Shown here one piece after another: positions 1-5,316 of a stretch of 5,316 nucleotides of DNA. The notes under the pieces are model-generated. The model was given only the letters and a program-made list of their open reading frames with translations, was not told the DNA's origin and did no database searches. Position numbers and translations under genes: made by a program. Source of the DNA: Marinagarivorans sp. UBA5868 (GTDB lineage Bacteria > Pseudomonadota > Gammaproteobacteria > Pseudomonadales > Cellvibrionaceae). Each line of letters opens with the position of its first letter. The first letter of the stretch is position 1. The stretch is from assembly GCA_002432095.1 (NCBI GenBank), contig DJFQ01000260.1, positions 28,960-34,275 on the forward strand, read 5' to 3'.

Positions 1-3000
1 ACCAGGGCGATGGCGGTCAGCGCCTTCTCACCTCCGGAGAGCAGATGAATGGTACTGTTCTTTTTCCCCGGTGGGCGCGCCATGATCGCAATTCCCGTGT
101 CCAGCATATCTTCGCCGGTCAACTCTAAGTACGCGTGGCCACCGCCAAAGACCTTGGGAAACAACTCCTGCAGCCCGGTATTGATTTGGTCGAAAGTCTC
201 TTTGAAACGGGTACGGGTCTCTCGATCAATTTTGCGAATCGCATTTTCGAGGGTTTCCAACGCTTCCTGCAGATCCTGGTTTTGCGCATCCAAATATTGT
301 TTGCGCTCTGATTCAATCTTGTATTCGTCGATAGCCGCCAGGTTAATTGGCCCCAGGCGACTAATGCGGGCACTAATCGCCGCCAGTTCGTCCGTGGCGG
401 CCTGCTCTGTAAGATCTTCGGGTAGAGAGGCGAGAACGGCCTCGAGTGCAAAATTTTCTTCAGCGAGCTGCTCCTGCAAGCCTTTGGCCTGAACTTCCAA
501 AGCCTGGGCTTCAAGGCGCTCACGTTCCAACCTGCCGCGAATTTCCTGCAAATTGTGTTCGACTTGCTGACGCTGCTTTTCCGCGTCACGCAGCAGGGCC
601 TCAACCTCTTCCAAGTTGCGGCGCGCCTGCAGCAACTGCTCTTCCACTTGGATACGCCGCTCAAGCTTTTCTTCCAGCTCAAGTTTGTGATTTTCTACCG
701 GCTCACGGCTTTCCTGGAGTGTTTCCTCAAGTTTTGCGCGCCGATCCGTCATACGCTGCATTTGTTCGCGCAGCCGCTGTATCCCTTGATTAACCGCTTG
801 CAGTTGCGTGCGGACGGACTGAAACCGCATTGCCAATTCATGTGCGCGGTCTTTGTCATGGCGCGCCTTTTGGCGGGCATTATCGAGTTGGGCACGCAGG
901 TCATCGCGCTTCGACAACAGGCGCTCACGCTCGTGAGTATCCTGCTCCATAGCGTCAATAGCTTCCTGTAGCTGGGCGCGCGCTTCCGCAAGATTCTCCC
1001 CCTCCAACTGAATTTGCTCCCGCGCCTCGGCGATTTCTGCCGTTGCCCGCCGGCGGCCTTCCAAAACCTGCTCGACCTTCGCTGTCATAGCACTTAGGCG
1101 GCTGCGCAAATCCCCTTGACGGCGTATAAGGCTATCCGCCTCTGCACGCAACTGCTCACGACTTTTTTCCGTTTCCGCCAGTTGGGTTTTGCTCTCTTGC
1201 AAGGTCGCGGTCAGGACGTCAATTCGCTCGCGCTGCTCGGCGATTTCCGTCTCCAATTGTTCCAATTGCTGACGTCGTTCGAGTAAGCCGGCACTGGCAT
1301 CCTGCTCCCGGGTAATACGGATCCAATTTGGTCCTATCCAGATACCGTCGCGGGAAATAATGGACTCGTGCGGCTGAAGTTGACTGCGCTGCCGCAACGC
1401 GTCTTCCAGTGTATCTGCCCGGTAAATGCCGGCAAGCAGCGCTGCAGCCTCCGGCGCATCCGAAACAACTTCCAAAAGTGAACTCGGAGCCGGAGCAGAT
1501 GCGTTATTGCGGCTGTCCAGCAGCGTCAGGCTGCCCTTCTCAAGATCGGGCAAACGCGCAGCATGTTGGTCGAACGCATCCGCAAGACACACCGCCTGGA
1601 GATCCTGCGCCAGTACAGTTTCGACGGCTTTTTCCCAACCCGCGGTAACTTTAATTCGATCCGCCAGACGAGAAGTACCGGACAGACCGGCTTGCTCCAA
1701 CCATTTGTTGGCCAGATTGTTCCCGCGCCCAAGCGCGGCTTGTTGCAGAGCTTCCAGAGATGCCTGTCGACCCCGAGCCAGTTGGTGTTTGCCACGCCAT
1801 TCATCGAGTTCCGTCGCCAGATCGCGCTCGCGACTGCGCAGCGTTTGCACTTGCTCTGCCGCACTCTGTGACTGCTCTTGCTTCTGTTCCAGATTTAAAG
1901 AAACTTCGGCCAGTTCTTGTTCCAATTCGTTGATCTGGTCCTCTACCTCACCGACGACCAGTCCCTGCTTTTCATCTTCCAGTTTGCGGGTGCGCTCCAG
2001 CAGGCGCTGTTGCACCTGGTCTAAATACTGAATGCGGGATTGCTGAACTTCTGCCTGCTGTCGAGGTTGCGCGGCACGCTGATTGAAAGTGTCCCACTCC
2101 TGTTGCCACACTTGCATAGCATCTTCTGCGCTTTGCAAGGTCTCCGCGGATACACCCTCCGCATCATTCAAAAGAGCCAGTTCTGGTTCGATTTCCAGCA
2201 GTTCCGCCTGCCAACCCTCGGCTTTATGGAGATCCTGCGCCAAATGCTCTTCCGCTTCAGCGCAATCGCGTTGTGTCTGTTCCAGGTCCACCCGAAGCTG
2301 ACGCTCGCGTTCCTGGATATGCTGGATGGTCTGCTCAATGCGGGCGATGTCCGCACCTACGGCGTAAAAGCGGCCTTGGACTTCGTTGAAGGTGTCACCC
2401 AATTCCTGATGACGGGTACGCTGAATTTCAATTGTGGAATCCTGGTGGACCTGCTGGGTCACCACCGCTTCCACTTTGAGTTCGAGGTCGCGAATGGTGT
2501 GTTGTTTCAAATCGGCGTCACCACGCAGGGACCTGTAGCGCATCGCCTGTACAGACGCCTTAAGTTCGCGCTCGCTTTGTTTGTATTCTTTATATTTTTC
2601 CGCCGCCTGCGCCTGGCGCTCAAGGCGCACAATCTGTCGCTCAAGTTCTTCGCGGATATCCGTCAGTCGCTCCAGGTTTTCCTTGGTGCGCTGCATCCGA
2701 TTTTCTGTATCCCGGCGACGCTCTTTATATTTCGAAATTCCCGCCGCTTCCTCCACGTAGACCCGCAGGTCTTCCGGCCTGGCTTCAATCAGACGGGAAA
2801 TCATCCCCTGTTCAATGATCGCGTAGCTGCGCGGACCAAGCCCGGTACCAAGAAAAATATCCGTGATGTCACGACGGCGACACTTGTTGCCGTTCAGGTA
2901 GTAGAGATTTTGGCTGTCGCGGGTGACTTTGCGTTTGACGGCTATCTCGGCGTAACGCGCATATTCGCCGGTAATCTTGCCGTCGCTATTGTCGAACACC

Positions 3001-3245
3001 AGTTCAATAGAGGCTTGCCCTACAGGTTTGCGGGTGTTAGAGCCGTTAAAGATGACATCAGTCATGGCCTCGCCGCGCAAATTTTTTGCGGATGACTCCC
3101 CCATCACCCAGCGCACAGCGTCGATGATGTTGGACTTTCCACAGCCGTTGGGGCCTACGACTGCGCTGAGGTTACTGGGAAAGTTGACCGTCGTGGGATC
3201 GACAAACGATTTGAAACCCGCCAACTTAATGCTTTTTAACCGCAT
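1..3245 (-). CDS. smc: Chromosome segregation protein SMC (3' end cut off by window edge)
   Basis: SMC is the ATPase core of the bacterial condensin Smc-ScpAB, which loads on DNA in the cytoplasm and compacts and segregates the chromosome. Seen here: the start MRLKSIKLAGFKSF, typical of the family; Walker A GPNGCGKSN at residues 31-39; the conserved head arginine R57 in KNLRG; the Q-loop in YAIIEQGMIS (Q146); a long Glu/Gln/Arg/Leu-rich coiled coil at about 165-510; a hinge at about 515-645; a returning coil at about 650-960; the head re-entry motif LGPINLAAIDEY near 964-975; and the ABC signature LSGGEKALTA at 1069-1078. The frame is open for 1081 residues. Walker B and the D-loop, roughly the last 85 residues of a usual 1160-1190, lie beyond the left edge. 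The start at 3245 is fixed by homology of the N-terminus; the ribosome site GAAGAG is only 3 bases from ATG and weak. Family membership is essentially certain. In relatives zipA and ligA often follow, but that cannot be seen here. Confidence 0.98.
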   Translation of the reverse strand, partial: MRLKSIKLAGFKSFVDPTTVNFPSNLSAVVGPNGCGKSNIIDAVRWVMGESSAKNLRGEAMTDVIFNGSNTRKPVGQASIELVFDNSDGKITGEYARYAEIAVKRKVTRDSQNLYYLNGNKCRRRDITDIFLGTGLGPRSYAIIEQGMISRLIEARPEDLRVYVEEAAGISKYKERRRDTENRMQRTKENLERLTDIREELERQIVRLERQAQAAEKYKEYKQSERELKASVQAMRYRSLRGDADLKQHTIRDLELKVEAVVTQQVHQDSTIEIQRTRHQELGDTFNEVQGRFYAVGADIARIEQTIQHIQERERQLRVDLEQTQRDCAEAEEHLAQDLHKAEGWQAELLEIEPELALLNDAEGVSAETLQSAEDAMQVWQQEWDTFNQRAAQPRQQAEVQQSRIQYLDQVQQRLLERTRKLEDEKQGLVVGEVEDQINELEQELAEVSLNLEQKQEQSQSAAEQVQTLRSRERDLATELDEWRGKHQLARGRQASLEALQQAALGRGNNLANKWLEQAGLSGTSRLADRIKVTAGWEKAVETVLAQDLQAVCLADAFDQHAARLPDLEKGSLTLLDSRNNASAPAPSSLLEVVSDAPEAAALLAGIYRADTLEDALRQRSQLQPHESIISRDGIWIGPNWIRITREQDASAGLLERRQQLEQLETEIAEQRERIDVLTATLQESKTQLAETEKSREQLRAEADSLIRRQGDLRSRLSAMTAKVEQVLEGRRRATAEIAEAREQIQLEGENLAEARAQLQEAIDAMEQDTHERERLLSKRDDLRAQLDNARQKARHDKDRAHELAMRFQSVRTQLQAVNQGIQRLREQMQRMTDRRAKLEETLQESREPVENHKLELEEKLERRIQVEEQLLQARRNLEEVEALLRDAEKQRQQVEHNLQEIRGRLERERLEAQALEVQAKGLQEQLAEENFALEAVLASLPEDLTEQAATDELAAISARISRLGPINLAAIDEYKIESERKQYLDAQNQDLQEALETLENAIRKIDRETRTRFKETFDQINTGLQELFPKVFGGGHAYLELTGEDMLDTGIAIMARPPGKKNSTIHLLSGGEKALTAIAL

Positions 3246-3349
3246 GTTCTCTTCGCTTATTGTTATTGGATCGGAAGATGCTCCGGTTAGCGAATATCGT
3301 CTCGACCCAAATTCTGGAAAATTCGGCGATTTTGGCGGAGACGGGCATG
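3246..3349. other. ccmI-smc intergenic gap without clear terminator or promoter
   Basis: This 104-bp spacer separates the TGA of ccmI from the ATG of smc, both on the minus strand. I looked for a GC-rich hairpin followed by a T run and found none; the best inverted repeat is a 4-bp stem (CGGA/TCCG around 3272-3285), too weak to be a terminator. No hexamer pair with good spacing resembles a sigma70 promoter; AT-rich pieces such as GATATT exist but lack a matching -35. A purine-rich GAAGAG (3249-3254) just before the smc ATG may act as its ribosome binding site. Either smc is read partly from the ccmH promoter or it has a promoter I cannot recognise, possibly inside ccmI. Confidence 0.6.
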
Positions 3350-4600
3350 TCAGGGCAACTGTTCGGAAATGACGATCTGCTGCACTCCCTTCAAAGCCTC
3401 AAGTTTCACTGGTCCGAAAGTACCCTGCCAATCACCTGATTGAGCAGTGGGACTGCCAGTTTTGGAGATTCGCGCTACCAACTCCAACTCTGGAAAGCTT
3501 TTTATGGTCATCCCGGGGGCCATTGCCATGCTTTCGTCCAGCGTCACCGACAGGGGAAGTTGGGACGCGGATAGTTTCTGGATCGCCAGCGGCATTTTTG
3601 GTCCCTTCCAAGCGCGCGCATAGACAAACAAAGTTTCGCCTCCACTAATCTGTACAGAATCCGCCAGGGACACCTGCAGCTCAATTTTTGCACTCGCACC
3701 ATCCACTACGGGTTTATCATCGCTATCCAGTTTTTCCCCTGCCGCTAATAGCGCTTGTTCTGCTTTGGCGATTCCGTTTAGATAGCCCTGGGCTACGCGT
3801 GAATTTGGGTCCATATGCTGTACAGCAGTTTTCCAATAACGAATTGCAGCACGATAATCACCCTGATTTTTCGCATCAATTCCGGCAAGACCGAGCATTT
3901 CCGGCATCATCGGCGCCATCGCCAAAGCCTTGTGGGTATATTCCCGGACTTCCGGCGTCACCACATTGCCAGCGCGATAAAACATTGCCTGCGCTAAATT
4001 CGCAATAATGCGTGGCGATTCGGGAAATTTATCGAGAATCCGGCGGTACGCATCCACCGCCTGATCATAATCCTGAAGCGTCATGGCGGTCTGGGCGAGC
4101 AAATTTACAAGCTGCATATTGTCCGGCGTCTGGTTGAGGCGCGCCTGAACCAACACCACCAACTCACGAAGCTTTTTATCATAATCTTCGCGGCTTTCTG
4201 CTTTTGGGAGAGCTTCCAACAGCTGATAAATATCCCAATCTTTTTTCTGTCCCCACTGACTATAAAAAACCAAACTGAGCACAGGCACCAGTACCGCCAC
4301 CGCCAGAAGAATTTTTTTCCCTCCGGAATGTAATTTTCCACCGGAACCAGTAACGCCTTCGACGACCAGTGTTTTTTGCAATTCGAGCTTCAATTCCTCA
4401 AATTGAGAAGTGTCGATGTCGCCACGCTCGTGAGATTTTTCCAAATCGGCGAGATGCTCGCGATAGAGTTCGATCTGGGTTTCGTCCCGATCAACCTTTT
4501 GCGCAACAGCTTTGCGAGTAAATGGGGCTTTGATAAGGGGCCACGCGACGAATAAAACTGCCGCGATGCTGAACACTACGATAATTTGCCAAAACGCCAT
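3350..4600 (-). CDS. ccmI: Cytochrome c maturation protein CcmI (CycH), TPR apocytochrome chaperone
   Basis: CcmI binds the C-terminus of apocytochrome c in the periplasm and presents it to the CcmF/CcmH haem-ligation complex of system I. The 416-residue protein has the family layout and about the usual length. A first membrane helix lies at 4-22. A cytoplasmic loop follows, with the leucine-zipper-like stretch ELYREHLADLEKSHERGDID near 44-63. A glycine-rich linker (82-95) leads to a second helix at about 96-114. A periplasmic TPR region spans about 155-285, with helical pairs such as AQTAMTLQDYDQAVDAYRRI and AKNQGDYRAAIRYWKTAV. The C-terminal beta-rich domain (about 304-416) has LFVYARAWKGPKMPLA and DESMAMAPGM, both typical of full-length CcmI rather than short NrfG. 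It starts 15 bases after the ccmH stop, with only a weak TGGTGA ribosome site, so translation may be coupled to ccmH. NrfG is the main alternative and is disfavoured by the two-helix N-terminus and the C-terminal domain. Confidence 0.95.
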   Translation of the reverse strand: MAFWQIIVVFSIAAVLFVAWPLIKAPFTRKAVAQKVDRDETQIELYREHLADLEKSHERGDIDTSQFEELKLELQKTLVVEGVTGSGGKLHSGGKKILLAVAVLVPVLSLVFYSQWGQKKDWDIYQLLEALPKAESREDYDKKLRELVVLVQARLNQTPDNMQLVNLLAQTAMTLQDYDQAVDAYRRILDKFPESPRIIANLAQAMFYRAGNVVTPEVREYTHKALAMAPMMPEMLGLAGIDAKNQGDYRAAIRYWKTAVQHMDPNSRVAQGYLNGIAKAEQALLAAGEKLDSDDKPVVDGASAKIELQVSLADSVQISGGETLFVYARAWKGPKMPLAIQKLSASQLPLSVTLDESMAMAPGMTIKSFPELELVARISKTGSPTAQSGDWQGTFGPVKLEALKGVQQIVISEQLP

Positions 4601-4615
4601 GCGCGAAATTCACCA
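4601..4615 (-). promoter_or_regulatory. Short ccmH-ccmI junction with weak ribosome binding site
   Basis: Fifteen bases separate the ccmH TAG from the ccmI ATG. The only Shine-Dalgarno-like piece is TGGTGA at the upstream end of the spacer, about 9 bases before ATG. This supports a two-gene operon in which ribosomes finishing ccmH help start ccmI. Coupling is inferred; the spacing and the lack of a strong GGAGG are seen directly. Confidence 0.5.
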
Positions 4616-5104
4616 CTAATTTTTAGATTTTTGTGAGTCGGCTTTTTCAGATTCGAGAATGGCCGCCAGTTGTCTCTGCTCTTCTTCTGTCAATGCGGTC
4701 TCAGCACCACTCAAACCTCTGCGCCTCACCACAACCCAAGCAATGGCGCCCAAGCCTATCAACAGAAATATGACCGGACCCGCCCACAGAGCAAGAGTAT
4801 TACTTTGCACCGGAGGACGATAAAGGACGAAGTCACCGTAGCGAGACACCATAAAGTCTATGATTTCGTCATCGGATTTGCCTTCGAGAACCATTTTGTG
4901 AAGCTCTCTACGTAAATCATCGGCAATTTCGGAATTGGTGCCTGCAAGGTTGTTGTTCTTGCATTTAGGGCAGCGCAGCTCCTCGATAAATTTCTGATAA
5001 CGTCTGCGCTCGTCTTCCGTGGGAAATTCGTAAACGTCGATTGCCGCCATTATCTGACCAGGCATGATCAGAACAATCCAGAAGAGCAAGAGAAATTTGC
5101 GCAT
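4616..5104 (-). CDS. ccmH: Cytochrome c maturation protein CcmH (CcmL/NrfF family thiol protein)
   Basis: CcmH is a membrane-anchored periplasmic thiol-disulphide protein of system I; it reduces or holds the CXXCH cysteines of apocytochrome c so that haem can be attached with CcmF and CcmI. The 162-residue product has a signal sequence at about 1-20 (basic MRK, hydrophobic core, likely cleavage after MAA or nearby). The redox motif LRCPKC is at 43-48 (C45 and C48). The three-helix domain carries the family stretches IADDLRRELHKMV, GKSDDEIIDFMVSRYGDFVLYRPP and NTLALW. One membrane helix lies at about 104-126, followed by RRR and a short charged cytoplasmic tail. It lacks the TPR extension fused to E. 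coli CcmH, in keeping with the separate ccmI just downstream. The residues after the motif, KNNNLAGTN, differ from the common QNQNIADSN. The start at 5104 is supported by GGGAG 9 bases upstream and by the signal peptide. NrfF is the alternative; the full-length CcmI partner favours CcmH. Confidence 0.95.
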   Translation of the reverse strand: MRKFLLLFWIVLIMPGQIMAAIDVYEFPTEDERRRYQKFIEELRCPKCKNNNLAGTNSEIADDLRRELHKMVLEGKSDDEIIDFMVSRYGDFVLYRPPVQSNTLALWAGPVIFLLIGLGAIAWVVVRRRGLSGAETALTEEEQRQLAAILESEKADSQKSKN

Positions 5105-5113
5105 TTTTATGGT

Positions 5114-5118
5114 CTCCC
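5114..5118 (-). promoter_or_regulatory. Ribosome binding site of ccmH
   Basis: On the minus strand GGGAG lies 9 bases before the ccmH ATG (within CGGGAGACC), a good Shine-Dalgarno match. It confirms the start at 5104 and is much stronger than the sites before ccmI and smc, in line with ccmH being the first gene of the transcript. Confidence 0.7.
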
Positions 5119-5142
5119 GGGCGACACGAGGGAAAGCGGCGG

Positions 5143-5173
5143 ATTATAGCAGCGGGACAAACAGGGAAACCAA
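5143..5173 (-). promoter_or_regulatory. Extended -10 sigma70 promoter for ccmHI
   Basis: Read on the minus strand, a perfect TATAAT lies at 5148-5143, preceded by TGC, which makes the extended -10 motif TGnTATAAT. The upstream -35 is poor: TTGGTT at 5173-5168 gives a 19-base spacer, and GGTTTC gives 17. Extended -10 promoters tolerate a weak -35, so this is coherent. Transcription would start near 5136 and leave a leader of about 32 bases that contains the ccmH ribosome site. Location and direction fit ccmH as the first gene of its operon. Confidence 0.7.
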
Positions 5174-5175
5174 CG

Positions 5176-5187
5176 GAAATTATTTTT
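5176..5187 (+). promoter_or_regulatory. AT-rich UP-like element upstream of the tRNA promoter
   Basis: The run GAAATTATTTTT ends about 11 bases before the tRNA -35 hexamer, placing it near -57 to -46 relative to the predicted start. That is where the RNA polymerase alpha subunit contacts UP elements of stable RNA promoters. The AT richness and position are seen; the function is inferred. It also lies just upstream of the -35 area of the divergent ccmH promoter. Confidence 0.4.
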
Positions 5188-5198
5188 CCCCGTGTCTA

Positions 5199-5226
5199 TT
5201 GACGACAAAAGCAATTTCATTACAAT
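5199..5226 (+). promoter_or_regulatory. Sigma70 promoter of tRNA-Val
   Basis: TTGACG (5199-5204) and TACAAT (5221-5226) are separated by 16 bases, a good sigma70 promoter. The bases after the -10 (ACGCCGCTCGC) form a GC-rich discriminator, as found in stable RNA promoters under ppGpp (stringent) control. The predicted start near 5233 is only about 6 bases before the mature tRNA 5' end, so the leader trimmed by RNase P would be very short. The hexamers are seen directly; stringent control is inferred from the discriminator. Confidence 0.75.
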
Positions 5227-5238
5227 ACGCCGCTCGCT

Positions 5239-5314
5239 GGGTGGTTAGCTCAGTTGGGAGAGCGACGGCCTTACAAGCCGTAGGTCACAGGTTCGATCCC
5301 TGTACCACCCACCA
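5239..5314 (+). tRNA. tRNA-Val (anticodon TAC)
   Basis: The 76-base gene folds into a full cloverleaf. The acceptor stem is GGGTGGT/ACCACCC (7 pairs), the D arm is GCTC-AGTTGGGA-GAGC, and the anticodon stem is ACGGC/GCCGT with loop CTTACAA. The anticodon TAC is at 5272-5274, the variable loop is AGGTC, and the T arm is ACAGG-TTCGATC-CCTGT. The discriminator is A73 and the CCA end is encoded. The anticodon UAC reads GUA (and GUG/GUU with U34 modification), and A35, C36 and A73 are valine identity bases. The sequence closely resembles the E. coli valine UAC isoacceptor. All stems pair without mismatch. Only two bases follow in the window, so a terminator or a further tRNA in the same transcript cannot be judged. 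Confidence 0.98.
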
Positions 5315-5316
5315 CT

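Noticed and set aside
125..682. Minus-strand open frame of 185 codons within smc
   Set aside because: It is a different frame of the same strand as smc, which continues openly through the region to the LSGGEKALTA signature; the product is Lys/Arg/Ser-rich with no domain.
1426..2031. Plus-strand Ser/Arg/Cys-rich open frame of 201 codons opposite the smc hinge and coil
   Set aside because: Antisense shadow of smc; the strongly skewed Ser/Cys/Arg composition is the reverse-strand image of Glu/Gln/Ala/Leu-rich codons.
2040..3095. Plus-strand open frame of 351 codons opposite the smc head and first coil
   Set aside because: It lies wholly antisense to a certain smc coding frame; its Phe/Leu/Arg-rich product has no recognisable domain and no start signal, as expected for a shadow of Glu/Gln/Lys-rich coiled-coil codons.
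3272..3285. Small inverted repeat CGGA-N6-TCCG before smc
   Set aside because: A 4-bp stem with no following T run is expected by chance and cannot be called a terminator or operator.
3688..4008. Plus-strand open frame of 106 codons opposite ccmI
   Set aside because: Fully antisense to ccmI, whose family motifs are clear in this stretch; no ribosome site or recognisable product.
5239..5316. tRNA-Val 3' end as a possible integration site for a mobile element
   Set aside because: tRNA ends often serve as attachment sites, but no integrase and no repeated copy of the tRNA 3' end is seen, and the window stops two bases after the gene.

Overview
The window looks like chromosomal housekeeping DNA from a gammaproteobacterium. 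Three things point there: a canonical proteobacterial-type SMC, CcmH and CcmI encoded as separate proteins (the Pseudomonas-like arrangement, not the fused CcmH of E. coli), and a tRNA-Val(TAC) very close to the E. coli one with an encoded CCA end. A marine or cellulolytic relative of the pseudomonads (Cellvibrionales-like) would fit, but that is a guess from gene style, not a demonstrated assignment.

Layout, right to left along the minus strand: ccmH (5104 to 4616), ccmI (4600 to 3350), a 104-bp gap, then smc (3245 to the left edge, where it runs off the window). At the right end, tRNA-Val (5239-5314) is on the plus strand, divergent from ccmH. The 134-bp spacer between them carries two good sigma70-type promoters facing away from each other: an extended -10 promoter for ccmH and a stable-RNA-type promoter for the tRNA.

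CcmH and CcmI act together in system I cytochrome c maturation. CcmH is the membrane-anchored periplasmic thiol protein with the RCPxC motif, and CcmI is the TPR chaperone that holds apocytochrome c for haem attachment. The rest of the system (ccmABCDEFG) is not next to them: ccmH is the first gene after its own promoter. SMC is the chromosome-organising ATPase. It has no functional link to the ccm genes, but it lies downstream on the same strand with no obvious terminator or clear promoter in between, so some co-transcription is possible.

The smc frame was read codon by codon over most of its length and is open, with no frameshift. It covers 1081 residues from the start codon through the ABC signature motif; the last part of the C-terminal head, including Walker B, lies outside the window. 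All plus-strand open frames longer than 60 codons over the three genes are antisense shadows. I see no mobile element, CRISPR array, phage gene or convincing undescribed system here. The points most worth a second look are the detached ccmHI pair and the compact divergent promoter region.
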